Notes: generated by a model from the sequence alone, not told the origin. DNA of 64,000 bases from Lysobacter panacisoli (GCF_009765165.1 NZ_VLNU01000001.1:496001-560000), one strand, 5' to 3'; counted from the stretch's first letter, positions 44,149 through 54,749 are shown. A program made the numbers and translations.

Positions 44149-44622
44149 ATGCGTTCGTTCGCCGCACTTCTCGCACTCGCGCTGCTGCTCGTCGCCTCCG
44201 TTGCAGGCGCGAAGCCGCCGTACGTGCCCCTTGAACAGCGGCTCACCGCCGAGCAGCTGCAGGCGACCGGACTGGACACGCTCTCTGCCGAACAGCTGCG
44301 CCTGCTCAACCAGTTGCTCAGCGAAGACCGTGAGAACGTGGCCAAGGCCGCGGTGGCCGAGCAGGCCGCCAACGACGTCGGCCTGCGCGAGAAGCGCACG
44401 CCGACGCAGTCCGTGACCGCGAACGTGCAGGGCGAAGTGAAAACGCTGGCGCGCGGCAGCACGATCACGCTCGACAACGGCCAGCGCTGGCGCGTGAACG
44501 AAGGCAGCCTTTACCTGCGCAAAGGACTGACCAATCCGCCGGTGGTGATCGAGCCGGGCTTCATGGGTGTGTGGTACCTGAAGCTCGACGGCCAGTCGCT
44601 CAAGGTCCAGCGCGTCGACTGA
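44149..44622 (+). CDS. Secreted protein of unknown function, tandem paralogue 2
   Basis: A 157-residue protein with a Sec signal peptide (about 4-21, cut near VAGA). Its mature part repeats the layout of the preceding gene: EQLQATGLDTLSAEQLRLLN near the start, a helix, then ARGSTITLDNGQRWRV and GVWYLKLDGQSLKVQRVD at the end. The pair shares the TxEQ.ATGLDxLSxEQL..LN motif and the GxxFTLDNGQ/VWYLxLDG core, so they arose by duplication. ATG 44149 (GAGGA eight nt upstream) is preferred over ATG 44131. The function is unknown. Confidence 0.8.
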   Translation: MRSFAALLALALLLVASVAGAKPPYVPLEQRLTAEQLQATGLDTLSAEQLRLLNQLLSEDRENVAKAAVAEQAANDVGLREKRTPTQSVTANVQGEVKTLARGSTITLDNGQRWRVNEGSLYLRKGLTNPPVVIEPGFMGVWYLKLDGQSLKVQRVD

Positions 44623-44639
44623 CGCGCGGCTTCACGGTC

Positions 44640-47600
44640 TCAACGGCGCAGCTGCGACAGCCGCTGCGCCAGCTTCTTGGGCGAGACGCCGCCACGCGTG
44701 CCCAGTTCCTGCGCGAACAGCGACACGCGCAGTTCCTCCAGGTCCCAGCGCAGCGCCTGCCATTCGGGCACGTCTGCCTCGCCGGCACGCTGCGCCTGCG
44801 CGAGCGCATCGGCGAACGGTTTGAGTTCGAGCATGCGAGCCTGGTCGCGCACCGGATCGCGCAATGCGCGCTCGCCGCGTAGTGCCAGCGCCTTGAGGTA
44901 GCGCGGATACTCGCGCAGCGCGTCGGCGGGCACGTTGCGCAGGAACCCCGGCGGCGTGAGCGTGGCCAGGTGCGCACGCATGTCGTCGAGATTGCCACTG
45001 GCCCAGCCCATCAACGGCGATTCCAGCTTGGCGCGCGCCTCGGCGACGGCGGCGAGGATCGCCTCGGCCTGCCTGAGCCGCTCCATCGCATCGCCGAAGA
45101 CCTGCTTGCCGATGGCCTCGCGACGCGCGGCGAAGGTATCCGCGTCGCGGACGTCGCCCAGCCCTTCGGCAGCGAGCGAGGCGAACGCGCCGTCGACGAG
45201 GTCCGCACGCAGGCGGTCGCCTTCCTTCAGCCCATCGGTGCGCGGCGCGGCCGCTTCGATCGAGGCATACAGCAGCCCCATCTTCGGCGTGACCGGCAGC
45301 TGCTTGCGCGCCTGCTTGAGCTTGTCGGCCAGCGCGATCGCGAGCAGGCGACGCACGCCGCGTGGATGCTCGCGACGCGCGACGTCGCGCTCGGCATGCA
45401 CGCGCAACGACACGCTGCCGCCGTCGTCGTGCAGCGCCGGGTATGCGGGCACGCCGCCCGCACCGGGCACGGATTCGGGAATCGGCGACTCGGGGAACGT
45501 CGTCAAACCGCTCTGCGCGAGCCCGTCCGCCGCCTTCGCCGCGAACGCCACCGCCGCGCGTTCGCCGAACCGCAAACGCAGGTCGTCGAGATCGCGCGAC
45601 TCGGCCAGCACGGTCTTCCCATCACGGTCGAACAGGCGCAGGTTCATGCGCAGGTGCGGTTCCAGTGCGGACTCGTCGAAGTCCGTGGCGCCTACCGCGA
45701 CGCCGCCGAGTTTGTGCAGGAAGCGCGCAAGCTCGCCCGTGATCGCATCCGAAGACGATTGCGGATACGCCTCGAAGAACGCACGGGCGAAATCCGGCGC
45801 CGGCACGAAGTTGCGCCGCAAGGTCTTGGGCAGCGTCTTGATCAGCGCGGCCGCCTTGTCCAGCACGAAGCCCGGCGCGAGCCACGTCAGCCGCACCGGA
45901 TCGAGCGCATTGAGCAGGTGCAGCGGCACCGCGACGGTCATGCCGTCGTCGCTCGAGCCGGGCTCGAAGCGGTACTTCACCGCAAGGCGTACGTTGCCCA
46001 GGGCGAGGTACGGCGGGAACCGCACCGCATCGCTCTCGTCGCCGACCATCAGGTCCGACAGCGACCATTCCAGTGTCGCCTTCTCGGCCGGCGGCAACTT
46101 GCCGTACCACGCATCCAGCGCCTGCGCGTTGTGCACGTGCGGTGGCAGACGGTCGAGGTACCACTGCGCCATCCAGTCCTCGTCCACGACCAGTCCGCTG
46201 CGACGCTGCTTGGCTTCTTCCTCGCGCGCCTTGGCCAGCACGGCGAGGTTGCGCGGCAGGAATGCGGCCCGCGTGTTGATCTCGCCGGTCACCAGCGCAT
46301 CGCGCGCGAAGATCGCACGGCTTTCCTCGGGGAAAAGCGCGCCGTAGTGGACTGGCCGCTTCGGCGCGAGGACCAGTCCGAACAGGCTGATCTGCTCGCT
46401 CCCGAGCACGCGCCCCTGCGAACGCGACCAGTGCGGATCGTGTTGCCGGCGCGAGAGTAGGTGTGGCAGTTCGGCGATGGCCCAGTCGGGTTCGATCGCG
46501 GCATTGGTCAACGACCACACCCGCTCGGTGTCGAGCAGCGTCGCCGACAGTACCCACGGTGGCGGTTTCTTCGCCAGCGGCGAACCGGGGAAAAGCTGGT
46601 ACTTGCGGCCACGCGGGCCGTCATAGCCCTTGTCGCTGCGCGTGCCGATCTGCGTCGGCAGGCCGGCGATCAACGCTTTGTGCAAGGTGGCGTAGGCGGA
46701 CGTGTCGAGCACGCCGTGTTCGTTCGTCGCGGCGCGCGATTCCTTCCATTGCAGCTCCTCGCCCATCAGCTTGAGCTGGCGGTGGAGCTCGCGCCATTCG
46801 CGCATGCGCAGGAAGCCGAGGAAGCGTTTCTCGCACCATGCGCGCAGCTTCGACTGGGTGAGGTCTTCGTGCGCCGTCTGGTAGGCGTCCCACAGCTTGA
46901 CGATGCCGACGAACTCGGACTTCGCATCGGCGAATTCGGCGTGTGCGTTGTCGGCCGCGGCGCGCTGGTCGGCGGGACGTTCGCGCGGGTCCTGGATACC
47001 GAGGAACGAGGCGATCACCAGCATCTCGCGCACCACGCCGTGCTGGTTGGCGGCGACCAGCATACGAGCGAGTTTCACGTCGACCGGCATGCGCGCCATC
47101 AGCTTGCCGACCGGCGTCATCCGGCGCTGCTCGTCGACCGCGCCGAGTTCGGACAACTGCTGCCAGCCATCGGCGATCGCACGCGGATCGGGCGGTTCGA
47201 GGAACGGGAATTCCTCGATCTGGCCCAGTCCCAGTGCGAGCATGCGCAGGATCACGCCGGCGAGTGCGGCGCGGCGGATCTCCGGATCGGTGTAGCGCGG
47301 ACGCGATTCGAAATCCGCTTCGGAGTACAGGCGATAGCAGGTGCCTTCGCTGATGCGTCCGCAGCGGCCCTTGCGCTGGTCGGCGCTGGCCTGGCTGACC
47401 GGTTCGATGTGCAGGCGATCGAGCTTGCCGCGCGGGCTGTAGCGCTTCACGCGCGCCAGGCCGGGATCGACCACGTAACGGATGCGCGGCACCGTCAGCG
47501 ACGTTTCGGCGACGTTGGTCGCCAGCACGATGCGGCGCTTCGGACCGGGATTGAACACGCGGTCCTGGTCGCGTACCGACAGCCGCGCGTATAGCGGCAG

Positions 47601-48584
47601 CACTTCGGTCTCGCGGTACTTGCGGCGTTCGAGTGAGAGGTGCGCATCGCGGATCTCGCGCTCGCCCGGCAGGAACACCAGCACGTCGCCGCGAGGATCC
47701 TCGCGGGTGATCTCGTCGCACGCGGCGACGATGCCATCGTTGATGGTGCGTTCGCCCGCGTCTTCGCTCTCGCCTTCGAGGGGGCGATAACGCACCGACA
47801 CCGGATAGCCGCGGCCTTCCACGTTCACCACCGGCGCGCCGCCGAAGTGCGCGGCGAAGCGTTCGGTGTCGATCGTCGCCGAGGTGACGATGATCTTCAG
47901 GTCCTTGCGACGCTGCAGCAGCTGCTTGAGGTAGCCGAGCAGGAAGTCGATGTTGAGGCTGCGTTCGTGCGCCTCGTCGATGAGGATGGTGTCGTACTGC
48001 GAGAGCCAGCGATCGGACTGGATCTCGGCCAGCAGGATGCCGTCGGTCATGAACTTCACCGCGGTCTGCTCGCCGACGTTCTCGGTGAAGCGCACCTGGT
48101 AGCCGACCGCGCCGCCCATCGGGGTCTGCAGTTCTTCGGCCACGCGGCGCGCGACGGCGCGCGCGGCGATGCGGCGCGGCTGGGTGCAGCCGATCATGCC
48201 GGCGGCGCCGCGACCAGCGGCCAGGCACAGCTTGGGCAGCTGGGTGGTCTTGCCCGAACCGGTCTCGCCCGCAATGACCACCACCGGATGCGCACGGATC
48301 AGCTCGACGATCTCGTCGGCCTTTGCCGCAATGGGCAGGTTGGGATCGACCGGGGCCTGCGGCAGCGATGCACCGCGCGCCTCGCGCTGGGCGATGGAGG
48401 CGGTCAGCGCCTGCGAAAAGGCATCGCGGGCACGGGCATCGGCGGGCTTTCCGCTCCAGCGCGACCACAGTCCGTGCAGGCGGCCACGGTCCCGGCTCAA
48501 CGCGCCGTCGATGGCGCGCCGGGCCTGGCGTAACGCATTGCTGACATCGGCCTGACTAGACTGCGCCGGGTCCATTGAGTTCAT
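44640..48584 (-). CDS. hrpA: ATP-dependent RNA helicase HrpA
   Basis: A 1,314-residue DEAH-box helicase. Motifs: Walker A GETGSGKTTQLPKLCLA, GCTQPRRIAARAVARRVAEE, DEAH in ILIDEAHERSLNIDFLLGYL, SATIDTERFA, and ASADQRKGRCGRISEGTCYRL. After the helicase core come HA2/OB regions and the long HrpA-specific C-terminal part (about 600-1314) with a DUF3418-like region. In E. coli HrpA is involved in mRNA processing and in rescuing stalled ribosomes. Start ATG 48584 or 48575; both are just inside the divergent dps promoter region. The gene is single and converges with the secreted paralogues (17-nt gap). Confidence 0.95.
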   Translation of the reverse strand: MNSMDPAQSSQADVSNALRQARRAIDGALSRDRGRLHGLWSRWSGKPADARARDAFSQALTASIAQREARGASLPQAPVDPNLPIAAKADEIVELIRAHPVVVIAGETGSGKTTQLPKLCLAAGRGAAGMIGCTQPRRIAARAVARRVAEELQTPMGGAVGYQVRFTENVGEQTAVKFMTDGILLAEIQSDRWLSQYDTILIDEAHERSLNIDFLLGYLKQLLQRRKDLKIIVTSATIDTERFAAHFGGAPVVNVEGRGYPVSVRYRPLEGESEDAGERTINDGIVAACDEITREDPRGDVLVFLPGEREIRDAHLSLERRKYRETEVLPLYARLSVRDQDRVFNPGPKRRIVLATNVAETSLTVPRIRYVVDPGLARVKRYSPRGKLDRLHIEPVSQASADQRKGRCGRISEGTCYRLYSEADFESRPRYTDPEIRRAALAGVILRMLALGLGQIEEFPFLEPPDPRAIADGWQQLSELGAVDEQRRMTPVGKLMARMPVDVKLARMLVAANQHGVVREMLVIASFLGIQDPRERPADQRAAADNAHAEFADAKSEFVGIVKLWDAYQTAHEDLTQSKLRAWCEKRFLGFLRMREWRELHRQLKLMGEELQWKESRAATNEHGVLDTSAYATLHKALIAGLPTQIGTRSDKGYDGPRGRKYQLFPGSPLAKKPPPWVLSATLLDTERVWSLTNAAIEPDWAIAELPHLLSRRQHDPHWSRSQGRVLGSEQISLFGLVLAPKRPVHYGALFPEESRAIFARDALVTGEINTRAAFLPRNLAVLAKAREEEAKQRRSGLVVDEDWMAQWYLDRLPPHVHNAQALDAWYGKLPPAEKATLEWSLSDLMVGDESDAVRFPPYLALGNVRLAVKYRFEPGSSDDGMTVAVPLHLLNALDPVRLTWLAPGFVLDKAAALIKTLPKTLRRNFVPAPDFARAFFEAYPQSSSDAITGELARFLHKLGGVAVGATDFDESALEPHLRMNLRLFDRDGKTVLAESRDLDDLRLRFGERAAVAFAAKAADGLAQSGLTTFPESPIPESVPGAGGVPAYPALHDDGGSVSLRVHAERDVARREHPRGVRRLLAIALADKLKQARKQLPVTPKMGLLYASIEAAAPRTDGLKEGDRLRADLVDGAFASLAAEGLGDVRDADTFAARREAIGKQVFGDAMERLRQAEAILAAVAEARAKLESPLMGWASGNLDDMRAHLATLTPPGFLRNVPADALREYPRYLKALALRGERALRDPVRDQARMLELKPFADALAQAQRAGEADVPEWQALRWDLEELRVSLFAQELGTRGGVSPKKLAQRLSQLRR

Positions 48585-48610
48585 CGATCACACTGCAAGT
48601 CAAAAACCAT

Positions 48611-48639
48611 TTCACATCGCGGTCGGCACGACCTATTGT
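48611..48639 (+). promoter_or_regulatory. Sigma-70-like promoter of dps
   Basis: TTCACA (48611-48616) and TATTGT (48634-48639) are 17 bp apart, matching 5 of 6 and 4 of 6 consensus bases. Transcription would begin near 48646, giving a leader of about 28 nt with AAGGGAGA before the dps start. Confidence 0.55.
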
Positions 48640-48673
48640 CGCCGCAACGCCATGAGCGAAGGGAGAAACACCG

Positions 48674-49213
48674 ATGGCCAAAGCCAAAGCCAAGAACGCC
48701 AAGTCCAAGGCCCCGCAGCAGCCTGCGGCCGGCCACCCGGGCATCGATATCGGGATCAGCGCGGGCGACCGCAAGAAGATCTCGGACGGCCTGTCGCGCT
48801 TCCTGTCCGACAGCTTCACCCTGTACCTGAAAACCCACAACTTCCACTGGAACATCACCGGGCCGATGTTCAACAGCCTGCACGTGATGTTCGAGGCCCA
48901 GTACACCGAGCAGTGGAACGCGCTGGACGAGACCGCCGAGCGTATCCGCGCCCTGGGCTTCAACGCGCCGGGCTCGTACGCGGAGTTCATCCGCCTGAGC
49001 TCGATCCCGGAGGAGCCCGGCCTGACCGAAGCGCCGGACTGGCGCGAGATGGTACGCCAGCTCACCGTCGGCAACGAAGCGGTGGCGCGCACGGCGCGCA
49101 AGGTGCTCAAGACCGCCGACGACGCCGGCGACGACCCGACCGTCGACCTGATGACCCAGCGCCTGCAGACCCATGAGAAGTACGCGTGGATGCTGCGCTC
49201 GCTGCTGGAGTGA
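48674..49213 (+). CDS. dps: Dps family DNA-binding ferritin-like protein
   Basis: A 179-residue Dps that assembles into a dodecamer, oxidises iron with peroxide and may coat DNA. The Lys-rich N-terminus (AKAKAKNAKSKAP) is the typical DNA-binding tail. Ferroxidase-site residues are in LYLKTHNFHWNITGPMFNSL and QWNALDETAERIRALG. GSYAEFIRLSSI follows the family pattern. AAGGGAGA stands 8 nt before ATG 48674; a frame starting at 48652 is unrelated. A strong terminator follows, so it is monocistronic. Confidence 0.94.
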   Translation: MAKAKAKNAKSKAPQQPAAGHPGIDIGISAGDRKKISDGLSRFLSDSFTLYLKTHNFHWNITGPMFNSLHVMFEAQYTEQWNALDETAERIRALGFNAPGSYAEFIRLSSIPEEPGLTEAPDWREMVRQLTVGNEAVARTARKVLKTADDAGDDPTVDLMTQRLQTHEKYAWMLRSLLE

Positions 49214-49255
49214 TCGTGGGCGCCTCCTGCGCGCCCCGAGGGATGTGAACACCGG

Positions 49256-49293
49256 ACCCGGATCAGGCCCTGCCCGATCCGGGTTCTGCTTTT
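49256..49293 (+). terminator. Intrinsic terminator after dps
   Basis: A perfect 9-bp inverted repeat (49256-49264 and 49276-49284, 11-nt loop) is followed by TCTGCTTTT. It lies 43 bp after the dps stop and 60 bp before recQ. Confidence 0.8.
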
Positions 49294-49342
49294 CAGGCGG
49301 AGCGTCGCGGGCTTCTCCGAAGGGCGTGCGCCACCCGCCCGT

Positions 49343-49348
49343 TACACT
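49343..49348 (+). promoter_or_regulatory. Possible -10 box of recQ
   Basis: TACACT ends 6 nt before the recQ ATG at 49355. Transcription from it would begin at or a few bases inside the start codon, giving a leaderless message. The same hexamer precedes the gene at 43619. No clear -35. Confidence 0.4.
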
Positions 49349-49354
49349 GTGCGC

Positions 49355-51166
<1,812 letters not shown>

Positions 51167-51210
51167 GGGCCCGGCACGGGCCCCTCGCGCCGTGGATACG
51201 CGTTCCGTCG

Positions 51211-51216
51211 TATAAC
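51211..51216 (+). promoter_or_regulatory. Possible -10 box of the GFA gene pair
   Basis: TATAAC (five of six) lies 36 nt before the GFA start at 51252 and would give a leader of about 29 nt that includes the GGAGG ribosome site. No clear -35. Confidence 0.4.
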
Positions 51217-51251
51217 CGCCAGAGCGCCACGTCAGGGTCGTGGAGGCCGAA

Positions 51252-51659
51252 ATGGGCCTGTGCATCGAAGGAGGCTGCCTGTGCGGCGCGATCCGCTATC
51301 GCGCCACGGCGCCGCCTATCTCGCGGAGCATCTGCCATTGCCGCAGTTGCCGCCGCGCGGGTGGCGCGCCGTCCGTCGCATGGTCGACTTTCCACGTGAA
51401 CAGCCTGGTCTTCTGCCAGGGCGTTCCGATGCGCTACCCGTCCTCGGAGGATGTGGTGCGCACCTTCTGCGGCAACTGCGGCACGCCGCTGAGCTATCGC
51501 CACGTCCTGGACACGGACACCATCGACATCACCACGGCCACGCTGGACGCACCGGAACAGTTTCCGCCGACGCGCGAAACCTGGATCGAGCACAAGCTGC
51601 CGTGGGAACGATTGAACGAATCGACGCGCCATTACCCGCGTGGCGGCGACGGCAACTGA
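51252..51659 (+). CDS. GFA family protein (glutathione-dependent formaldehyde-activating fold), copy 1
   Basis: A 135-residue zinc-binding protein of the GFA/CENP-V fold. Cys ligands: GGCLCGAIRYRA at the N-terminus, SICHCRSCRRAGGAP, and FCGNCGTPLSYR. These are the seven or so conserved Cys that bind structural and catalytic zinc. The ending IDITTATLDAPEQFPP is typical. The enzyme Gfa helps join formaldehyde to glutathione, but most family members have no tested substrate. ATG 51252 has GGAGG five nt upstream; a GTG four codons earlier is less likely. A paralogue follows after 14 nt. Confidence 0.88.
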   Translation: MGLCIEGGCLCGAIRYRATAPPISRSICHCRSCRRAGGAPSVAWSTFHVNSLVFCQGVPMRYPSSEDVVRTFCGNCGTPLSYRHVLDTDTIDITTATLDAPEQFPPTRETWIEHKLPWERLNESTRHYPRGGDGN

Positions 51660-51673
51660 CACAGGAGCGTCAC

Positions 51674-52108
51674 ATGGATGCGGAGGTCTTCGAAGGCGGA
51701 TGCCTGTGCGGCGCGATCCGTTACCGCGCGAGTGCGAGTCCAATGCGCGGCGTCATCTGCCACTGCGAGATGTGCCGGCGCCATTCGGGTGCACCGGCGC
51801 TGGCATTCGTGCACTTCCCCGTGGATGCGTTCGCATGGTTGCAGGGGGAGCCGTCGTGGTACCGCTCGTCAGTGAACGCCGAGCGTGGCTTCTGTGCGCA
51901 GTGCGGCAGCACGCTGGGCATGCGCGAAGCGGTGCTGGCCGACCGCGTACAGGTCAGCGCGGGCAGCCTGGACACACCGGACCGCGTGCGTATCGACGAC
52001 CACGTGTGGACGCGCTCACGCATTGCGTGGTTCGACGTGGACGACGGACTGCCCCGGTTCGCGACCAGCAGCACGGCGGTTCCGAGTCGCGCGGCTGATC
52101 CGGAATAG
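51674..52108 (+). CDS. GFA family protein, copy 2
   Basis: A 144-residue GFA protein with FEGGCLCGAIRYRASASPMR, VICHCEMCRRHSGAP, and FCAQCGSTLGMR, the complete Cys set. It is closely similar in plan to the preceding gene but clearly diverged (for example ALAFVHFPVDAFAWLQGEP instead of SVAWSTFHVNS). AGGAG lies before ATG 51674. Both genes probably share one transcript. No formaldehyde dehydrogenase or glyoxalase gene is next to them, so the substrate is open. Confidence 0.88.
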   Translation: MDAEVFEGGCLCGAIRYRASASPMRGVICHCEMCRRHSGAPALAFVHFPVDAFAWLQGEPSWYRSSVNAERGFCAQCGSTLGMREAVLADRVQVSAGSLDTPDRVRIDDHVWTRSRIAWFDVDDGLPRFATSSTAVPSRAADPE

Positions 52109-52236
52109 ACACGCGTCATAGGTCCGGTGCTGAGCGCGCCGTCAGAGTGAGCCGTGGTCGCGAGGTCGGATTCGTCTGATGGCCCGGTGCGGGTGACGGC
52201 GCAAGAATGCCGCGTTTGCCATTTCGTCCAACCGTC

Positions 52237-52647
52237 ATGTCCTCCAGGTTCCCGGGGTTCCAGAAGGCCCTCATCATGGCCGTCGGTGTGCTGACTCTGT
52301 GCACGGCGGCCGTCGTCAGTTTCGCCTTCAGCAATCGCACCCGCGCATGCCTGGACGCGCCGCGGGCCGGCGACCTCTACATGGCTCGCATCAGCGCGCT
52401 GCGTCCGGGCGTGACAGCGACGTCGTATGCGCTGCTGCGAGTGGAGGAGGTGCGCGGCGATCGCATTGTTGCCCGCGCCTCGTCCGAGCGCTCGTCCAAC
52501 AAGCGACGCATCTACCGGCAGCTGGACGAGGTGAAGCGCAAGGCGGCGGCGTTCGCGCCGTCCGATGTGTTCATGCTGCCCCGTGACGACTTGCGCGAAT
52601 TGCACGACCGCGGCGTGATCCTGGTCGCGCGCCATCTGGACTCTTGA
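52237..52647 (+). CDS. Small membrane-anchored protein of unknown function
   Basis: A 136-residue protein (if ATG 52237 is used; 52207 and 52276 are alternatives) with one N-terminal hydrophobic helix (ALIMAVGVLTLCTAAVVSFAF), then a soluble domain with ARISALRPGVTATSYALLRV, RIVARASSERSSNKR and PSDVFMLPRDDLRELH. I do not recognise a family. The helix followed by a single Cys (RACLD) is not a lipobox. The next gene encodes another small membrane protein 34 bp downstream on the same strand, so they may be a pair. Confidence 0.6.
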   Translation: MSSRFPGFQKALIMAVGVLTLCTAAVVSFAFSNRTRACLDAPRAGDLYMARISALRPGVTATSYALLRVEEVRGDRIVARASSERSSNKRRIYRQLDEVKRKAAAFAPSDVFMLPRDDLRELHDRGVILVARHLDS

Positions 52648-52681
52648 CCTGACCAACGAATCGATTGCCGGAAGCATCGCC

Positions 52682-52888
52682 ATGACACGAGAACACGAAG
52701 CCCTTCGGGGCACCGCGCTCTGGTTCACCATCGCCGCAATGGCGATCGCCATCGCCGTCGCCCGCCTGGTGTATGGCGGCGATGTGTCGCGGGCGATCCT
52801 CGTATGCGTGATATCGCTGTTCCCCGCCGCGTCGTACATGGCGCGCTGGTTGCGCCGTCGTAGTCTGCGGATCCAGAGACGCACCTGA
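52682..52888 (+). CDS. Small two-helix membrane protein
   Basis: A 68-residue protein with two hydrophobic helices (about 11-30 and 38-53) and basic ends (RWLRRRSLRIQRR). CCGGAAG lies about 10 nt before ATG 52682. No family is recognised. It follows another small membrane protein gene and precedes a 242-bp region in which I see no gene. Confidence 0.5.
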   Translation: MTREHEALRGTALWFTIAAMAIAIAVARLVYGGDVSRAILVCVISLFPAASYMARWLRRRSLRIQRRT

Positions 52889-53130
52889 TCCCATCGGGGA
52901 TCGCCTCACACCTGATGGCCCGATAGAGCGATGGAGCCGCGGCAATCGCGACGCGGTCGTAGGGAATGGCCTGGAGCGGTAGACGACGCGCCGTTTGCGG
53001 CCGATGATCCGCCGGTTCTATTCTCCTGTCAGTGCAGTGACCTGCTCGCAGCGCTGATGTCGAAGGAAATCGACGTGCCCGGACTGGCGCGCATGCCTGT
53101 CGATGACAACACCGCACCGAACGACGTGGC

Positions 53131-53496
53131 TCAGCGCAAGGCATAACCGCTGAGTCGCCAGACGCCGTCCGCGTCGTGCCGAAGCGTGATGAGCTCCTGC
53201 CCAGGCTGGCCGTCGCCGAAGGCGACATCGAATACCACGTTGACGTAATGGCCTGAGGGCAAGTCGCCCTTGCCATCACTGGCTCTGCGCTGGACCGATA
53301 CCCATCGTCGGTGGCGAACGCCGCCCATCTCGCGCCGCTGTGCATCAACGCTCTCACCTAGGGCATCGGCGTGCGCGCATGCCAGTGCGGCCGGTGATGC
53401 GCGCTCCCACAGCGACATGGACTGCCCCCCGTCCATCGCCTCCAGGAGTTTCCATGCGGCGTTGATGAGGCGTGTGGCGTCTATTGCGTCGGGCAT
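53131..53496 (-). CDS. DUF4019-domain protein without signal peptide
   Basis: A 121-residue protein that fits the DUF4019 domain by eye: an AAWKLLEAMDGGQSMSLWERAS helix (the residues seen in the family as 'SWLxLxDxGxYxxSW'), RREMGGVRHRRWVSVQRR, SGHYVNVVFDVAFGD and the C-terminal DGVWRLSGYALR. Known members are usually exported or membrane anchored; this one starts directly at the domain with no signal peptide. The start ATG 53496 is the only one giving the complete domain. The function of DUF4019 is unknown. Confidence 0.65.
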   Translation of the reverse strand: MPDAIDATRLINAAWKLLEAMDGGQSMSLWERASPAALACAHADALGESVDAQRREMGGVRHRRWVSVQRRASDGKGDLPSGHYVNVVFDVAFGDGQPGQELITLRHDADGVWRLSGYALR

Positions 53497-53688
53497 GGGA
53501 AAGGAAAGGTGGCCGGCCAGCGCCGGCTGTCAGTGACCCTGCCTGCAGCCCCCATCGTTCTTCACTGAAGCGAGAAAGCTCGCCCGCTCGAACTGCTGGA
53601 AGCCACGATCCGGATCGTCGGTACTGGCCGGCGCAGAGGAGGAATGAGTCGACGGAAGATCGCCCGAATGAGCGATGCTCCAAAGACA

Positions 53689-54414
53689 TCAGGCGGATTC
53701 GCCGTCGAGGCAACGGTAAGCGATGGCACCGAGTACAGCCCCGAGAATGGGTGCCACCCAGAACAGCCACAGCTGCGACATCGCCGGCGCACCGGCCATG
53801 AAGGCGATACCGGTAGAACGGGCCGGATTGACCGAGGTATTCGTCACCGGAATGCTGATGAGGTGGATCAGCGTCAACGTGAGACCGATGGCCAACGGTG
53901 CAAAGCCCGCGGGCGCACGCGCATGCGTGGTGGCAAGGATCACGATCAGGAAGACCGCTGTGAGCACGGTTTCGATGAGGAATGCCGTCATCAGACCGTA
54001 ACCACCGGGGGACATCGCATCGAAGCCATTGCTGGCAAACGTGCCCGGCGCGTTCGGATCGATGAAGAAGCCGGGCGCGCCGGAGGCGATCAGGTACAGC
54101 ACATACGCGGCGAGGGTCGCACCAATCAACTGCGCGCCGATGTATGGCGCCAGGTCGCACGCCCGGAAGCGGCCACCAGCCCACAAACCGATGCTGACCG
54201 CCGGATTGAAGTGGCCACCGGAAATCGGACCCAGCGCATACGCACCGGTTACCACGGTCAGGCCGAATGCCAGCGAGACGCCCAGCAAACCGATGCCGAG
54301 CGGATTGCCGTCACCGCCGAACTTCGCCGCCAGGACTGCGCTGCCGCAACCGCCCAGTACCAGCCAGAACGTGCCGATGCACTCGGCCGCCATGCGTTTG
54401 ATCACACTGCCCAT
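53689..54414 (-). CDS. aqpZ: Aquaporin Z
   Basis: A 241-residue MIP-family water channel with six membrane helices. Both pore loops are intact: [18 protein letters not shown] (NPA about residue 68) and [15 protein letters not shown] (NPA about 193), with the Arg of the selectivity filter after the second [23 protein letters not shown] is the family N-terminus and [17 protein letters not shown] appear as [20 protein letters not shown]. The mid-protein loop has [18 protein letters not shown], somewhat longer than average. It is transcribed alone, toward lower coordinates. Confidence 0.94.
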   Translation of the reverse strand: MGSVIKRMAAECIGTFWLVLGGCGSAVLAAKFGGDGNPLGIGLLGVSLAFGLTVVTGAYALGPISGGHFNPAVSIGLWAGGRFRACDLAPYIGAQLIGATLAAYVLYLIASGAPGFFIDPNAPGTFASNGFDAMSPGGYGLMTAFLIETVLTAVFLIVILATTHARAPAGFAPLAIGLTLTLIHLISIPVTNTSVNPARSTGIAFMAGAPAMSQLWLFWVAPILGAVLGAIAYRCLDGESA

Positions 54415-54610
54415 TCCCGCTCCTTAGCGTCGTGCCGATGCAGCGGATCGACAGACCGCCGCTCAAAGGGCGTAATTCTTCGCGGGTAGACGAGATGGTG
54501 AAATCAGAGCATTCCGAGTTCAGGAAACGCGAATAGAGACAGAAGCGTCACATCGCGTTGGCCCGAAAATCATCGTTGGATGATTCCGATCGCCTGTCGA
54601 GTTTCTGAAA

Positions 54611-54686
54611 TGGTGGGCCGTGATGGATTCGAACCATCGACCAGCGGATTAAAAGTCCGATGCTCTACCGACTGAGCTAACGGCCC
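54611..54686 (-). tRNA. tRNA-Lys (anticodon TTT)
   Basis: A complete cloverleaf on the minus strand, including an encoded CCA end. The 7-bp acceptor pairs GGGCCGT with ACGGCCC, the D-arm has AGCTCAGTCGGTAGAGC, the anticodon arm is CGGACTTTTAATCCG (anticodon TTT) and the T-arm carries GGTTCGAATCC. It reads lysine AAA/AAG codons. It lies 105 bp beyond queC and is the last gene of the tol-pal-que region. Confidence 0.97.
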
Positions 54687-54743
54687 ACTTGGAGTCGCGC
54701 GTCCGCGATGCGGGCGCAGTCCCGGCGTTGCGCCGGGGCGTGC

Positions 54744-54749
54744 ATTCTA
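54744..54749 (-). promoter_or_regulatory. Possible -10 box of tRNA-Lys
   Basis: TAGAAT on the minus strand (five of six), with an extended GC context, lies 58 nt before the mature tRNA. Between them stands a 7-bp hairpin (54721-54737, CCCGGCG with CGCCGGG), which may be a processing or attenuation structure. Confidence 0.45.

Noticed and set aside
52931..53146. Possible 71-residue plus-strand gene between the small membrane protein and DUF4019 gene
   Set aside because: No Shine-Dalgarno, no recognisable features and overlap with the end of the DUF4019 gene; not supported.
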